Of a stretch of 64,000 nt of DNA, positions 49,406 to 61,556 are shown in pieces. Position 1 is the first letter of the stretch. Each line of letters opens with the position of its first letter. Location: positions 2,724,469-2,788,468 of the forward strand of contig JADCRB010000035.1 in the NCBI GenBank assembly GCA_021464245.1. Reading direction: 5' to 3'. The translations under genes were made by a program, and so were the position numbers. The notes under the pieces were generated by a model. It had not been told where the DNA came from. It was given only the letters and a program-made list of their open reading frames with translations, and searched no databases. Origin of the DNA: Carallia brachiata. Lineage: Eukaryota; Streptophyta; Magnoliopsida; Malpighiales; Rhizophoraceae.

Positions 49406-50298
49406 GTAATATTTGTCTATGACAATAACATTATTCTACTTGTGGTGATGATTCAATCGTGTTTCAAAGCCAAAACAAAACATTATTAATTAATTGATGC
49501 CTATGAGTTGTGACATTAATGGACAATTAATTCTAATGTTGATATCTTAACTAAACAAGCTGTATTTGAAAATTCCGATTTAATAACATAGTTTTGAGTC
49601 TCTTACTATAATTTTTTTAACAAAGAGTTTCTTCATAATATCATTTGTTTGTATCTCTTTTTATATATTAATTTAAATTCATCTACTGATTCATCAACTT
49701 AAAATTGATGTTGCATGACTTTTGAATTTATTTTCCTGTTGAAAATAGATCAATTATTTTTAACATGTTAAAAGGATCTAACGGTATTCAATTACAGAAT
49801 TAATCTAAAAAATTGTGGCATGACAAGTAACACAATTGAAAATTTGAATTCTTGTTGTGTGAAGTTGACCCACTACGTCACCACGCCGAGTTTCATTAAT
49901 GATTAACTATTTTTTAGCAAATTTACTAATGATAACTGAGTATATATAGTTCTGAGTTACCCATAATTCTTATAAATTTGCGCAAACTGATTTCTCATGT
50001 ATAAACCTACTACAACTCGTATAGATTTTACCACTTTTTTTTGTCTAATTTGAACTAGATAACTTCTGCCCACTTACAAATTGTTGAATCGGTGGTATTT
50101 TCTCATGCAATAACTATTCTGAAAAATCTATTAGTTAGGATGAGGCTGGGAACGAGGCCGCCAGCACGGTTTGGTTCCCCTCTTTACTTTTCTCTTACTT
50201 GACTTTGCCAGGACCAGCAGCTCACAATCAATGGCACCGAAGTCAAAACTCAAAACCTAACTGAATGTCCTCTCTCTGCAAAAGACAAGTGAAGAAAA
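49406..50298. other. AT-rich spacer
   Basis: Nothing recognised. A TAA/TTA/TTAA simple repeat follows at 50299-50342. Confidence 0.6.
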
Positions 50299-50379
50299 TA
50301 ATAATAATATTATTATTATTATTAATTAATTAATTAATTAATGAAGCAAGCACACACATGTCTTGAAGTAAAATTCCTC

Positions 50380-51301
50380 ATTGAAGCAAGTTTATTTTAC
50401 TCTACAGACCAAACTGGTATCTTTGCGTCTTGGTGGCGCGGAAGACATATATATTGTAGATAACACAAAAACGATGAAAAGGACAGGCTCACATGACCCG
50501 AACCAGATCATTTATGGGCCCCTACGTATAACCCACCCTTCTCTCCTTATCTCAGAATTCTCAATATCTTTTTCGATTCCTCTTTCTTTTTTTTTTTTTT
50601 TACAAAATGAGATTGTATAGGCCGGTCAAGAAAAATTCGGTCATTATCACACACAGTTAATCCTACAGTATATTTTCAAAGCTCAAGTAAGAATAATCAA
50701 GCCACTCCTACAGTTCCCAATCTCTTTCTTTATCATAAGCCATTCCTTCTTTTAAAAAGCCAAAAATAAAAATAAAAATTCTTAACAAAGAAAAGGAGAA
50801 AATTTGCAGCTGCTTGACTTGGAGTTGGAAAAAGAGGTTTCGGAAGAAGCAGATTAATTGGCGGACTACTGCCCGTATGCCAAAAACATTCACCTCATCC
50901 GTCTCTCTCTGTGTGGCTGCAGGTGGCAATAGCTGCTGCTATAGGTCAACAACAAGAACACATGATCCTAAACAACTTGTGCCCTTAATTTTTACTTCTT
51001 GAATTATACATTGCTTGTCTTGTTTAGGGTTTTCTTCTTTTTGAGTGGGATCTTTCATGCCTTGTTCTTGGTCTTCTCTTGCTGGCCTTGGCAGATCTTG
51101 AACAACAAATTTGTGAATTTAATTGACAGGTGAGGCCTGTTTAAATTTGCTCTTCTTTTTAACTTGGTTGGGTCTTTTCCCACGTTTTTCTTCTCTATTT
51201 ATCTTGTTGTTTCGATTTATTCTTAGAGAGTTAGAGATCTACTGCTAGCTGCTGGCTGCTGGCTGCAGTGAGAAGCTCAGAATTTAAGGCGGCGGCTCAT
51301 C
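50380..51301 (+). promoter_or_regulatory. Upstream and leader region of the B3 gene
   Basis: Pyrimidine-rich leader-like sequence before the first ATG at 51302. AATTGACAG/GTGAGG near 51129 could be a splice site of either kind. No confident promoter element; the leader structure is inferred only from position. Confidence 0.35.
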
Positions 51302-51343
51302 ATGATGAACTTTGTTGGAGAAGCAAAGAACAGGAACTTATGA
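51302..51343 (+). CDS. Short upstream ORF (13 codons) overlapping the B3 start
   Basis: ATGATG at 51302 opens a frame [13 protein letters not shown] ending in TGA at 51341-51343. The proposed main ATG is 51340-51342, so stop and start share ATGA. This layout could allow reinitiation. Alternatively it could be the true N terminus separated from the body by another missing base, which deserves thought given the indel at 51907. Confidence 0.4.
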   Translation: MMNFVGEAKNRNL

Positions 51344-52559
51344 CAAGTAAGCAGCAGCTTCCATTTCCTTCTCCTTCCTCCTCCTCATCATCTTCCAGCC
51401 AGTACAGAAACTTTATGCCCCAGTACCACAATCTGTGGCTTGGGTCACCCGAGTCTGAACAAGATTATAAAATTCAAGAACCAGCACTCAATTTTGACGA
51501 CAAGATGGAGACCATGGACTTGTCACTTGGGAATAATAATATTAGTAATGGAACTGAAAGTGAAAGTGGTGGTGGTGGTGGTGGCGGCGCTGGTCCAAGT
51601 GGATCTGTGGAGAAGGAGCATATGTTTGATAAAGTTGTTACCCCAAGCGATGTAGGCAAGTTGAACCGCCTTGTGATACCGAAGCAGCACGCTGAGAAGT
51701 ACTTTCCGCTTGACTCCTCCTCCACCGAGAAAGGCCTCCTCTTGAACTTTGAGGATCGGAACGGAAAGCCGTGGCGGTTCCGATACTCTTATTGGAACAG
51801 CAGCCAAAGCTATGTGATGACTAAAGGCTGGAGCCGTTTTGTCAAGGAGAAGAAGCTTGACGCAGGCGACATCGTGTCTTTTCAGCGCGGGGTTGGGGAG
51901 TCAGGCAACACCGTCTGTACATAGACTGGAGGCGCAGACCCAATGCACCAGATCCCACGTTGTACCCGTATTTTGAGCTCCAGAATCCGTTATACTTACC
52001 TCAGGCTGCGCGGTGGGGCAGGCTCTACTCACTGCCTCCGCCGCATTCTTTGTCCATGCCACGGCCAGCCGCCTATGACCAACAACCTCAATTACAACAT
52101 TTGAATTACGGTGTTCAATCTTACCATAATCACAACAATCATCAGTATCACCAAGCAACTGATTATGCCAATTCGGCGCAACTTTACATTAGTCCACCAG
52201 GGGCACATCAAATTGAGGCAATGCGTGTGCATCATCAACGTCAAAGAGGGCAACAACTGCCAATGGTGTTCGATTCGGTGCCAGTAGTTCACGGTAAAAC
52301 TGTGGGGAAGCGCTTTAGGCTGTTTGGTGTAAATATGGAATGCCCTATTCAAGATGAATCATCATCAACTTCAGTTGCGAATACCACCAGTAGTACTCCA
52401 CATGTCACAATGGGTTCATTCTCATCACCTCATCTGGGCTCCTCCTCTTCTCACCTTCCTCTCCAGATAAGGGTCCCCAGCAGTGGCCCAGCTGCAGCTA
52501 TGGGAGATGAGTTCTCAAAGAAAGGAAAGACTTCCTTGTCTTTTGATTTGGATCTTTGA
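51340..52559 (+). CDS. NGA: NGATHA-like B3-domain transcription factor (one apparent frameshift)
   Basis: Nuclear B3 factor; in Arabidopsis NGA proteins shape leaf margins and the style. No intron is seen. Start chosen at the first in-frame ATG (MTSKQQLPF). Poly-Ser and poly-Gly tracts precede the B3 domain, which runs from about residue 94 ([20 protein letters not shown]) through [20 protein letters not shown] to FQRGVGESG and then [16 protein letters not shown]. Downstream are [13 protein letters not shown], containing the RLFGV repression-type motif, and the C-terminal [13 protein letters not shown], both NGA hallmarks. The frame changes inside the domain at 51907: GGCAACACCGT where GGCAAACACCGT would continue, so a stop appears 15 bases later. 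With one base restored the protein is about 406 residues. Both halves are highly conserved, so a missing A in the assembly is more likely than a pseudogene. Confidence 0.92.
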
Positions 52560-52575
52560 AGAATTGATTAATCAT

Positions 52576-52620
52576 ATATATATATATCTATATCTATATA
52601 TATATATCATATATATAGAG
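52576..52620. repeat. AT-rich simple repeat in the B3 gene 3' region
   Basis: TATATA/TATCTA repeat about 20 bases after the stop codon; probably part of the 3' UTR. Confidence 0.8.
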
Positions 52621-53019
52621 ACCCAGTGAAGTGAAGAAGATAAATGTGGCTCCACACTCAATATTTTTTGGTATAAAGAGACAGGTAATTTTAGCCTTAT
52701 CCCTTCTCAGTTTCTGTTATTGTGATTATTTTCTAAAATTTTTTTTAATTATCCGTAATATATTACAGAGTAACATCAATTTAGCTGAGGCTTGGTGTTG
52801 GCAAGAGATTGAAGAGCAAGAGAATGTGGAGTTCAAAAATCCTTTCAACTGTGTATAATTACACATATACAGAAGAAGACTAGAAGAGACATGAGCATTA
52901 TTTCTATCGTTTTGTGTTTTCAATTCTAGATCGATAGAGATAGATTAATGGAGGCCCCCTGGACTACTTTCCAGCAACTGTATATGTTCAATGGTCTCTT
53001 CCCAGTTTGTTTGGGGTTA

Positions 53020-53022
<3 letters not shown>

Positions 53023-53053
<31 letters not shown>

Positions 53054-53054
53054 G
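53023..53054. repeat. CT microsatellite
   Basis: Uninterrupted CT repeat beyond the B3 gene, close to its probable transcript end. Confidence 0.9.
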
Positions 53055-53099
53055 ACATCATTTTGGGGGTACAATATATATATATATTACTGGCAAATG

Positions 53100-56000
53100 G
53101 GTACTGCAAAAGTTCTTTCCTTTAATCTCTCTTTTGTTCCATTACCTTATTGGGCTAATAATGCTCTTCCTGCTGCATAGTTGAGTAGTTGGATAGCAGA
53201 TGATGCGCAGAAAGTTTGCAGCGCTGTAAAAGGTAGCTTCTGTATTCTTACTCTGCTAGCTTTATTCCTAACAAAAAAAAATTTTCTCGTTATAATGAAT
53301 TGATTGCTTTGTCTTTGTCGCTTCTCTCGATAATTCATATGTTTTTAGTTACTTGACAGCCCACCTTCTACTGCAACACACATAGATAAAAGCCTTAAAC
53401 GAGAAGATCCCGAGAGTGGATCCCAGTTTGATTCTGTAAGTAGTTCATCAATTTGTTTCATGGTTAAGTTGCTTGCCCTTCGGTTTCTCGCAGCCATCTT
53501 ATAGCGCAACATTATACAGTACACATATATCACGGCTTTGTGTGTGTGGTTTTATTTCTTGTTTTGCGGTATCTTCGTGATCATGAAACCATTCTTTTTT
53601 TTTTTTTTTATCTTAAAGGACGATCAGTGTTCATATTACAAGTAGAGAAGAAGGAATTTATAAGAGGTGAGAGTCGACCCCCAACCTCCCTTACATAGTG
53701 CCGATACTGAAGAACTGATGACTCTATCCAGCCAGTTAATAAAACCTTTTAGTCATAAAATTATTGGTTACTATGAGCATTCTCTAAAAATTTCTTAACG
53801 GGGTGTCGTCTGCTATTTCATATTTCTGTCAAAAATTGAATGCGGAAGATAATGCATTCTTCCATACAGACTGTCCTACTCTCATTGGATTTAGTAATTA
53901 TATTGTTCAATATGTTGATTCTAATGAATTCACTTGCACCTATACTTTTGCATCCGAACTAATTCTATTTTCTTTTCTTTTCTTTTTTTTTTTTGAATTG
54001 TGATGTCTGCTAATTTTCTGATAATATATATCATCATTTTTAGTCAGTGCATAATGTAAGCTCTTCTTTTTTTGATAAATCCGATCGATTTTATCATCAA
54101 GAAATTAAATTAAGAAGACAAAAGTACAGTTTCAATGGTTGTTTTTCTTTTTTTTTTTTTTTGAGAACTTCAATAGTTGTTAGAATAAACAAAGACTATA
54201 TATAGACAAGAAAATTTGTTTATCCAGTACCTCATTTTGCTAAATTATCCACAGTAAAATTAGAACTTCTGCTAAATAGATTAAAACACCATCTGCATAA
54301 AGTAAGCCTTTTTTGTAGTCAAAGAGTTAAGGCTATCAATTTGGTTACTTTTAAAAGAAAACTCTAGGCATTTTCATTCTCTCATACTAGCCGAAGCGCA
54401 CTTAAGCCTGCATGAATACTAGAAATTTGACAACCTAAAACTATCACGATATATTTTGGCTAGTATGCATGTTTTAAAATATCATCCCCTGCTATGCAAA
54501 TGAAGTAACATATTACTGAATTAATTCAAATTTGACTTACAATATTTGTTGCAATGGAGCAACTATTACTTATAATTATATGTATAATGACATTGTTCTT
54601 TTTTGGGCACAACGTAATATATTAAAAAATTTCATGGGAACAATGTAATTTAGTTCATCTTGTGATTTGTTTGATGGATTGTGAGATATGTTTCTTTTTT
54701 CCTCCCTGTTGGAAGACGAGCACACACATAGGCCTTTAATATGTTTTGCATCCAACTGAGATATGTGGTAAGGGAAATCTTTTGAGCAAATTAGGAATAG
54801 ACGGGCGCTACAAGTTGCCTTCTCTTTTTATATTTTCTTTCTTCTTTTACCATTTTTGGAGGATTGAATCGGCATTGGGAGCTTCCAATGGTGCAGCTTT
54901 AAGGTTTTTCAGGGCGACTGAAGATTTAAAATTTTAGATCTTGCTGCTGATCAAAGTACAAACAATTCTATTTTTAGGTTGTCCTTAAGACATTAACTCT
55001 GAAAAGGTTCGCGAGTTGGCATCATTGTTATATATAATAAGATCAAGGGCTGAATGATACTTGAATTTTCTGTATTTTCAGATGGGGATCACAAATTTCA
55101 CATGAATCTATCAGTTCATGTATAATTAATTAAGTTAAATTTATATATTAAAAAAAACTAAAATAGGCTTGAGAATGGTGTTATTTTCTCATCATTGGCC
55201 CTGAAAATAGCTTATAGTTGTATTTGTTTCACACACGAGATTGCAAAAAAAAAAAAATGTTCATTCCTATCCCTGTCCATGTATCAACCCATTGTTCGAT
55301 TTAGGTTCATTGTGGGATAGGATAGGTACCCTGAGCAAAGGGTAAATTGCTTTATCTTAGTTAATTAATCAAACTACATCTCACGTTATGTCCTTTTTCG
55401 TGCGCCACACCCAAGAACAGCATTCTCTTTAATTTGTTCCACCTCGCGCTCTGATCGAAAAGAAAAATCTACATTCTTACTGTTAAGGATCAATGTAGGA
55501 AGGTAAACTTTATATTTTTCAAATTAGTCTTGTAAGTTAAAAAAAAAAAAAAAAAAAAAAAAAGGGAGCATGCTATGTATCAAAAGGCATTTTCCTCTGC
55601 AAGCCTATATATAGCATAACATGGATCTGTCAGTGTGTGCACACATAGGGCAAGCGGTCAAAGATAACCATGACTGGGGTCGCACGGCGACGTTAAATAC
55701 AATTTAACATGCGCTACCGTTTCGTGTGATTTAATTGGTTAAGAAATCAAATTTTTCGACTTTGTAATTAAAGATTTGAATTTTATCAAGATTGCAGTTT
55801 GACATTAAACATACATACTATTGTCTTTTTTTAGTCTTTCTTTGCGCCTACAATACTCTCTGAACTGTGGAACACCACTGCTATCCCATTTTTCGATACA
55901 ACAAAGAATTCAACATGTGATCGATTGTTGAAACTTACACAACAGTTGAATTGAATGGCTATTGACATGATATCGAAATTTTTGTGATTAAAAATGACGT

Positions 56001-56850
56001 AAGTTCAAATTCTGTTTATTTCATTCTTCTATTAGTTGGCATGGGTAAAAAGTATTGGAGTCATATTTTCAACCTATTGGACTTGTAGGTAAAGGGGCTT
56101 ATAGCATGTGATTGCTTATTAAATCTCATCTAATAGTTAAATGTTTGAGTTTAATTGTGTTTTTTCTTCTTTTTTTTTAAGTTGATTTTAAATTTCTCTT
56201 AGTCATGGAAATTGTGCCCTAAGGGCTACAGGACCATGCATTATTGATGAAAGCTTTACTAAATGCCCCAGCTCGCGGACCGATTACCATTGATACACAA
56301 TTTCTTGCACAACTGTCTGTGATTCGGAGAAATGAAGGCAGAAAATTCCTCTCTTTTTTTTGCAACTAAGTTCGTCCCCCAAAAAAATGATGTATCCACT
56401 TGTGTGTCTGCAACCAGGTAATTCACATTTATATAGGCGGATGATGTCATGGCAGCATCGGCTAGCACTATAGCAGATTTGCCGAATCTGATTATATTGT
56501 TATGTACAAATAAATTAAAATTTAAACGTATATTTCAGTTATATAAATAATTTTAATAATAATTAAATTATAATTTATTAATATATGTTAATAACCTACA
56601 TATCAATAATATAGCTGAAATTTCTGAATCCGCATCAATGGGATGTTCATATTTTCATGATTGTGTACCCACAGCCGCACCAAGTTGCAGTGGCGACTGT
56701 ACATGTTAGCATAGTTTTCCGTTTCAGTTTCTTACATGGCATGGAAAAAGAGCGCTTTAATTGAAAGTGAAATTCTTTTGTTTTTGGGCATTCGATTTAA
56801 ATTAACAAAGAATTCAACGGCTAATATTCCATCGTACCAACGCAAAAAAC
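53100..56850. other. Spacer without recognised genes
   Basis: AT-rich with poly-A/T runs (for example 55540-55563). Repeat scraps occur near 53630-53760 (a GTGAGAGTCGACCC tRNA-SINE-style box) and 54065-54160 (related to 40803-40935). No coding frame of more than 70 codons shows a known domain. Confidence 0.55.
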
Positions 56851-56868
56851 TGGATCGTGGGGGAATCT

Positions 56869-56869
56869 G

Positions 56870-56926
<57 letters not shown>
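56869..56926. repeat. Compound microsatellite (TA)n(GA)n
   Basis: TA repeat running directly into a GA repeat. Confidence 0.95.
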
Positions 56927-56928
<2 letters not shown>

Positions 56929-57825
56929 CATAACAAGTTGTAATGTAATAAAAAGGCTTGTTGGTCTAACAATTGTCCCTAAGGATTCATTGATTTTTAG
57001 TTATCACAAGATTCTATTCCTACGTCCCAAAAATGGGTCTTTAAAATTCTAAGATAATTTAAGTGATCATCAAATGAATTTTAGTTTGTGACCATCAGAA
57101 GATCGAATTTTCTCACTTTTTAAAAACTTCTAACATCAAATAAAATTTAAGTAGGGTGTAAAGCACACTCATTTGGTTTTGTCTTCTGGCAGTAACCAAC
57201 GGCCAAGCACTGATTATTTTCGAGTATTAAAAATTAAAAAGGGTCTAGAAATACTAAAATCTCCAGCCCTCCCCAGCTATCAAAAGGGCGCCCGTACATG
57301 GATTGTAGGTTAGGTTTAAATGCACAGCCAGGGATTGTAATTGATGTGGACAAAGAAGGCCACGATAGATACTGTACTATGTGATGAGGTACAAAGCAAA
57401 GTAGCTTTTGTTGATTTTGGCTGTGCGTATGGATTTTTCCCGGACTCCCAAACACTCGAAAAAGGGTGGCTTTGCAAAATGGTACGACTCTCCAAACAAT
57501 GTATGAATTTTAGCATGGACCACGTTCTTCATTCTGTGCATTGCATTTAATGCTGTAGTGTTCCAGAAGTAAAAAAGCACGCTTTTCTTTTCTTTTATTA
57601 TTTTTTTTAGAGATAAGATTGAATCTTATGTCTAAAATTAATAGTATTTTTAGGTTATGAGAAATTAATAAGAAAAAAATTGTAAAAAAATTATCTAAAT
57701 AAATAAAAAAATGATAAGAAGAAAAATAATGAGAAAACAAGTTACGAAAAAAAAAGTTATGATAAAAGAAAATTATTTGAATATACGCAAAACAAGTAAG
57801 AAAGAAAATAATGAAAAAAATGAGT

Positions 57826-57827
57826 AT

Positions 57828-57872
<45 letters not shown>
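57826..57872. repeat. TA microsatellite
   Basis: About 47 bases of TA repeat with one or two interruptions. Confidence 0.9.
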
Positions 57873-57994
57873 TGTTAAAATCTTTACTGCACTTTTTTAA
57901 ACCTAACAGATCGTCAGATATCATAAAGTGTTTAGGCTCTTCACTACTAAATCTTATAGTTACTGACCTTTTTTTTTGTTTTTTCTCATGATAT

Positions 57995-58475
57995 GCATAT
58001 TTTTTGTCCTAAACCTTTAAAATTTTTTTACGTTTGAGTTTTAAACTTTTTTGACATTTCATTTAAATCCTAAACCTTTTGATTTTCTACTAAATCAGTC
58101 CCTCTTTTTACCAAAGTGATCAATCTATTAAAAAATGATTTTAACTTTACAAAAAAATTATTTAAAAAAATTAAATATATGAATTGAATGTCTTTTCTAT
58201 CAAAAATATGCATGTTACATATTTAATTCGTATATTATTTATTAAAAAATATTTAATGTATATTTTGTTGATAAAAAAAATATTTAATTTATGTATTTAA
58301 CATTTTTTAAATTATTTTTATTAAGTTAAACTCATTTATTAATAGATTGACCACTTTTTGTAATTTAAAGTACTGATGTAGTAAGAAATCAAAAAATTTA
58401 AGATTCAAATTAAATATCAAAAAAATTTAAAACTTAAATATAAAAAAATTTTAAAAATTTAAGACAAAAAATATG
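57995..58475. mobile_element. Foldback element of about 480 bp
   Basis: GCATATTTTTTGTCCTAAAC at the left mirrors TTTAAGACAAAAAATATGC at the right. The inversion continues inward over most of the length (GATCAATCTATTAAAAAATG against ATTAATAGATTGACCAC). Non-coding. Confidence 0.8.
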
Positions 58476-58859
58476 CTTGTCCCGTGTTTTCTCTGTGAGT
58501 GTACGGCTGCCTGCGTGCTTGCATTGTTCTGAAAACAACGCATGAGACCGGTTAACGACGTCTTCGTGGTTGCCAGTTGTCTTTGGTATTCCAAAGAAAG
58601 AAGTCGTTATGGTTGCCGGTTCAGTTTTGCTCTCTTACCCAAAGCGTCCAGACACTTATGACAGGCATCGGCTATGTTGAACCAATTCCCATTTTTGAAA
58701 AGGGATAAGACGGATCGTCGTCCAAAAATTTTAAGTACATTTTTTAAAGAAGAGTAAGACCCTATGGTTAAGAAAATACATATTTGTGTACATATAACTA
58801 CGCGTAAAATGATTTTATACATTTGTTCAAAAAAAAAAAGATTTTATATCATATACAAA

Positions 58860-59103
58860 GTGTTTTATCATTTGTCTCATTTGCTTGGTGGACTGTTAGG
58901 AGTCATTAGGGGGTCTTTGTGTTAGAAATTGGCAAGTGATTACACGCCATATCTTGAGAAAGGATAATTTATGTGCTGATTTTTTTGCGAAAGTTGGTGT
59001 TCGGTGAGCCATATGAGGAAGACTTCCTTGACCGACCATCTCCTAGTTTGAGGGTCATGTTAGATGGGGATAGACGTGGGACTATGTTCCTTAGGGGTAG
59101 CTA
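58860..59103 (+). pseudogene. LINE RNase H C-terminal relic
   Basis: One frame gives RNWQVITRHILRKDNLCADF followed by FAKVG, the conserved end of plant LINE RNase H domains (REGN..AD.LAK). A frameshift follows, then a second open stretch SPSLRVMLDGDRRGTMF ending in a stop at 59103. Upstream domains are absent, so it is a 3'-truncation relic, typical of LINE insertion. Confidence 0.7.
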
Positions 59104-59814
59104 ATTCAGTTGTTTTCTTTAAAAAATATATATATTCATTTTTTGCATACTATATAAAATATTATCCATGTAGTATCTTTGTTTGTAATATAAAAAAATT
59201 TTGTGTCTAATTTTTACGTTCAGAAGATTGTATTCGTAAAGATTTTTCATCTTTTAATCTGATTTTATAACTTCAGTCAATCTCAGTTTAATTTACAAAT
59301 TTATCTTTATTTCATTGGATTTATTAATTTTTAGATAATAATTGGTCAAGACATTAATAATCATATTTGATTAAAACAAAATTTGTGTAAAAAATATATG
59401 AAATACACAAATTATTTTTTCCGTTCAATTTTAAATCTTTGAACATTTTAAATATATTCTTGTACTTTTTTTTTACTTGTCCAAATAGTTTTATATGTTT
59501 AAATTTTGTTTTATCTAAATTAACTTATATATGGTTTTTCCCCAACGTGTCATATTTTTATTTCACTAAACTGAAGACGAAAAAAAAAGCAAACACAAAA
59601 AATGTTGCAGCCAAGGAGAGTGCAGCGAGGGACTAACCATTTCGGCGTAATTTATAGTTGTTTCTGGTGATTAGGTGGGGTATGCAAAATATTGCTGGCT
59701 GAGATATTATAAGCAGAAGAGTACAGACTTACCGACTCCCTCACGGATAGGGGGTCACAGGCCCCACCTCTCTTTTTTATCCTTTTTTTTTTTTTTCTCT
59801 CGGTTAAGTAGTGT
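59104..59814. other. AT-rich spacer
   Basis: No gene or structured element recognised. Confidence 0.5.
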
Positions 59815-60270
59815 TTAAAAAATCAAATTGAACCGACCAGTTGGACCAATTTAATCGGTGACCGGCCGGTGGTCCGGTCTGATTTAGGCAAATTTTAGGT
59901 ATTAACTCGGCCCGATCAAAATCGTCAAAATCGATAAAAATCGGTCAAAAATAGGACCAATTGAACCAGTTTAATAAAATTAAAAATTTCATAAATTATA
60001 ATTTGACCTCAAATATTATTTAAATTATAATTTAAGCACCAAATTTAATTAAAAAGTTCAATTTAATCTTAAATCTGATTAAAACTTTCAATTTAGTCTT
60101 AAAATTAAAAAAATTAATATTTAATCGCTATATATAATTATTATTTTTTTAATTACTTATATATATATATATATTATTAAATACCGGTTCAAATACTAGT
60201 TCAACCGGTTGAACCTTGACCCACTAATATTTTCAGTTCGATAACTGTTCTGGTTCTGACAACCTTACGA
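59815..60270. mobile_element. Non-autonomous element with CCGGTT-rich ends
   Basis: GC-richer ends rich in GAACCGACCAGTTGGACC (left) and CAACCGGTTGAACC (right) enclose an AT-rich core. This pattern is common among dispersed plant MITE-like repeats. The terminal inversion is only partial, so the boundaries are approximate. Confidence 0.5.
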
Positions 60271-60483
60271 TTAAGAGGAGAGAGTGGCTTCCTTTCCTCT
60301 CTCATCAGATGTTATAATCAGATGTTATAATGCATAATAACTACATTTCAGTGAAGCTTCACAAAGTAGATGTGATAGAAAAGAGATTCTTAAATGATCC
60401 TAAGAATTTCTCAATTTGTTCACTCTGAAAATGAGTTAGGAGTCTGCTTACAATCGACAATTACTGAAGGAGAGTCTTGATTA

Positions 60484-60744
60484 GTGATGGAAAATGACAA
60501 TGATAGTAGTAGCCATGGTCACGAAGGGAAGGCGGTTGCTTGTGAGGACGAGTTAATGGGTTCTTCTTCTTTGGGGCAATTTTGGGTTGGTGCTAGGCAA
60601 GCTATAAGCAACCAATTATTATTTTTTTTTTTTTTGTGGATTTATGCTTCCAATCATCAATGTATGTATGTTTTCTCCTTCTATTTTTCCACCATTTTTT
60701 TTGTTCATTTTTTCGTTTATGTTTTTTCTTCGGTCTTTTTCTAA
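60484..60744 (+). other. Unassigned open frame
   Basis: The first 46 codons (MMENDNDSSSHGHEGKAVAC and so on to QAISNQLL) have an ordinary composition; after that the frame runs into a T-rich tract. It could be an exon or scrap of an unknown gene. No family recognised. Confidence 0.25.
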
Positions 60745-61480
60745 ATTAAATAGGATTTTAACGTAATAGTAAAAAGTTGTCCATAAGTGAAATCTAATAA
60801 AAAAGTTTAAACATATAACACTATTTTGACAAGTTAAAAAGGTTGAAATAATTGTGCAAGAGTCACAACCAAAATTGACAAACTAATCCAAACTATTGGC
60901 ATCCAATCGATCCTCCAATAGTTTAATAACTTCACTTTCATACAGAGAAAGTGGTAGGAGTTCGAATCCCCTACTCTACTTGAGACCACACCTTTCTACC
61001 ATATCAACAAGCTTATTGATTAGCTTTTTTCATTTTTTATTTGGTTTAAGAAAAGTTTATGCGAGAAAAAATTATCCCAATCTAAAGATTTAAATCCTAA
61101 ATCTTTCAAATAAACAACAAAAATTGTACTAACTGAGCTAACTTTGTTTAATTTATTAATTTTCTTCCTTTTTGTTTTGGTAAAGAGGGAAGGTCAATGA
61201 CCCAACTTAAGTAATTGCAACTCGAACAAAAGAAACTCTTCTAACATCTTCCTCTAAAAGTTGAAGGAGACCTAGAGAAAACTGGTCTAAGGACACTAAA
61301 CTAAGACTTTGAGTTGATAAGCACCTGCAACCCTACCAGTTGGGGGCCCAATAGAAAAGCTCCGCCTATAGTCCACTATAAAATAATGGCCGGGCCGGCC
61401 CTATCCGAGACCTGTTCGTTAAAATTGGCCTGATCTTGTGACTGGGAGTAAAAAGATCCAGGACCGTTGAAGAGAAGAAA
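60745..61480. other. Spacer upstream of ARV1
   Basis: Includes a repeat scrap at about 60950-61030 with GGAGTTCGAATCCCC, like the B-box of tRNA-derived repeats; no complete tRNA can be drawn. A GA-rich stretch at 61487-61550 probably belongs to the ARV1 leader. Confidence 0.5.
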
Positions 61481-61556
61481 ACTAAAGATAGGAGAGCGAG
61501 AGCGAATAGAGAGAGATAGAGAGTGTGTGTAGAGAGAGAGGGAGAGACAGGAGCGG

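Noticed and set aside
30974..50298. A CRISPR array, operon or defence-like gene cluster
   Set aside because: This is a plant nuclear region; repeats are microsatellites, MITEs and foldbacks without regular spacers, and no coding cluster exists.
60950..60990. A tRNA gene, because of GGAGTTCGAATCCCC
   Set aside because: No acceptor stem or anticodon arm can be drawn around it; it fits a tRNA-derived repeat scrap.
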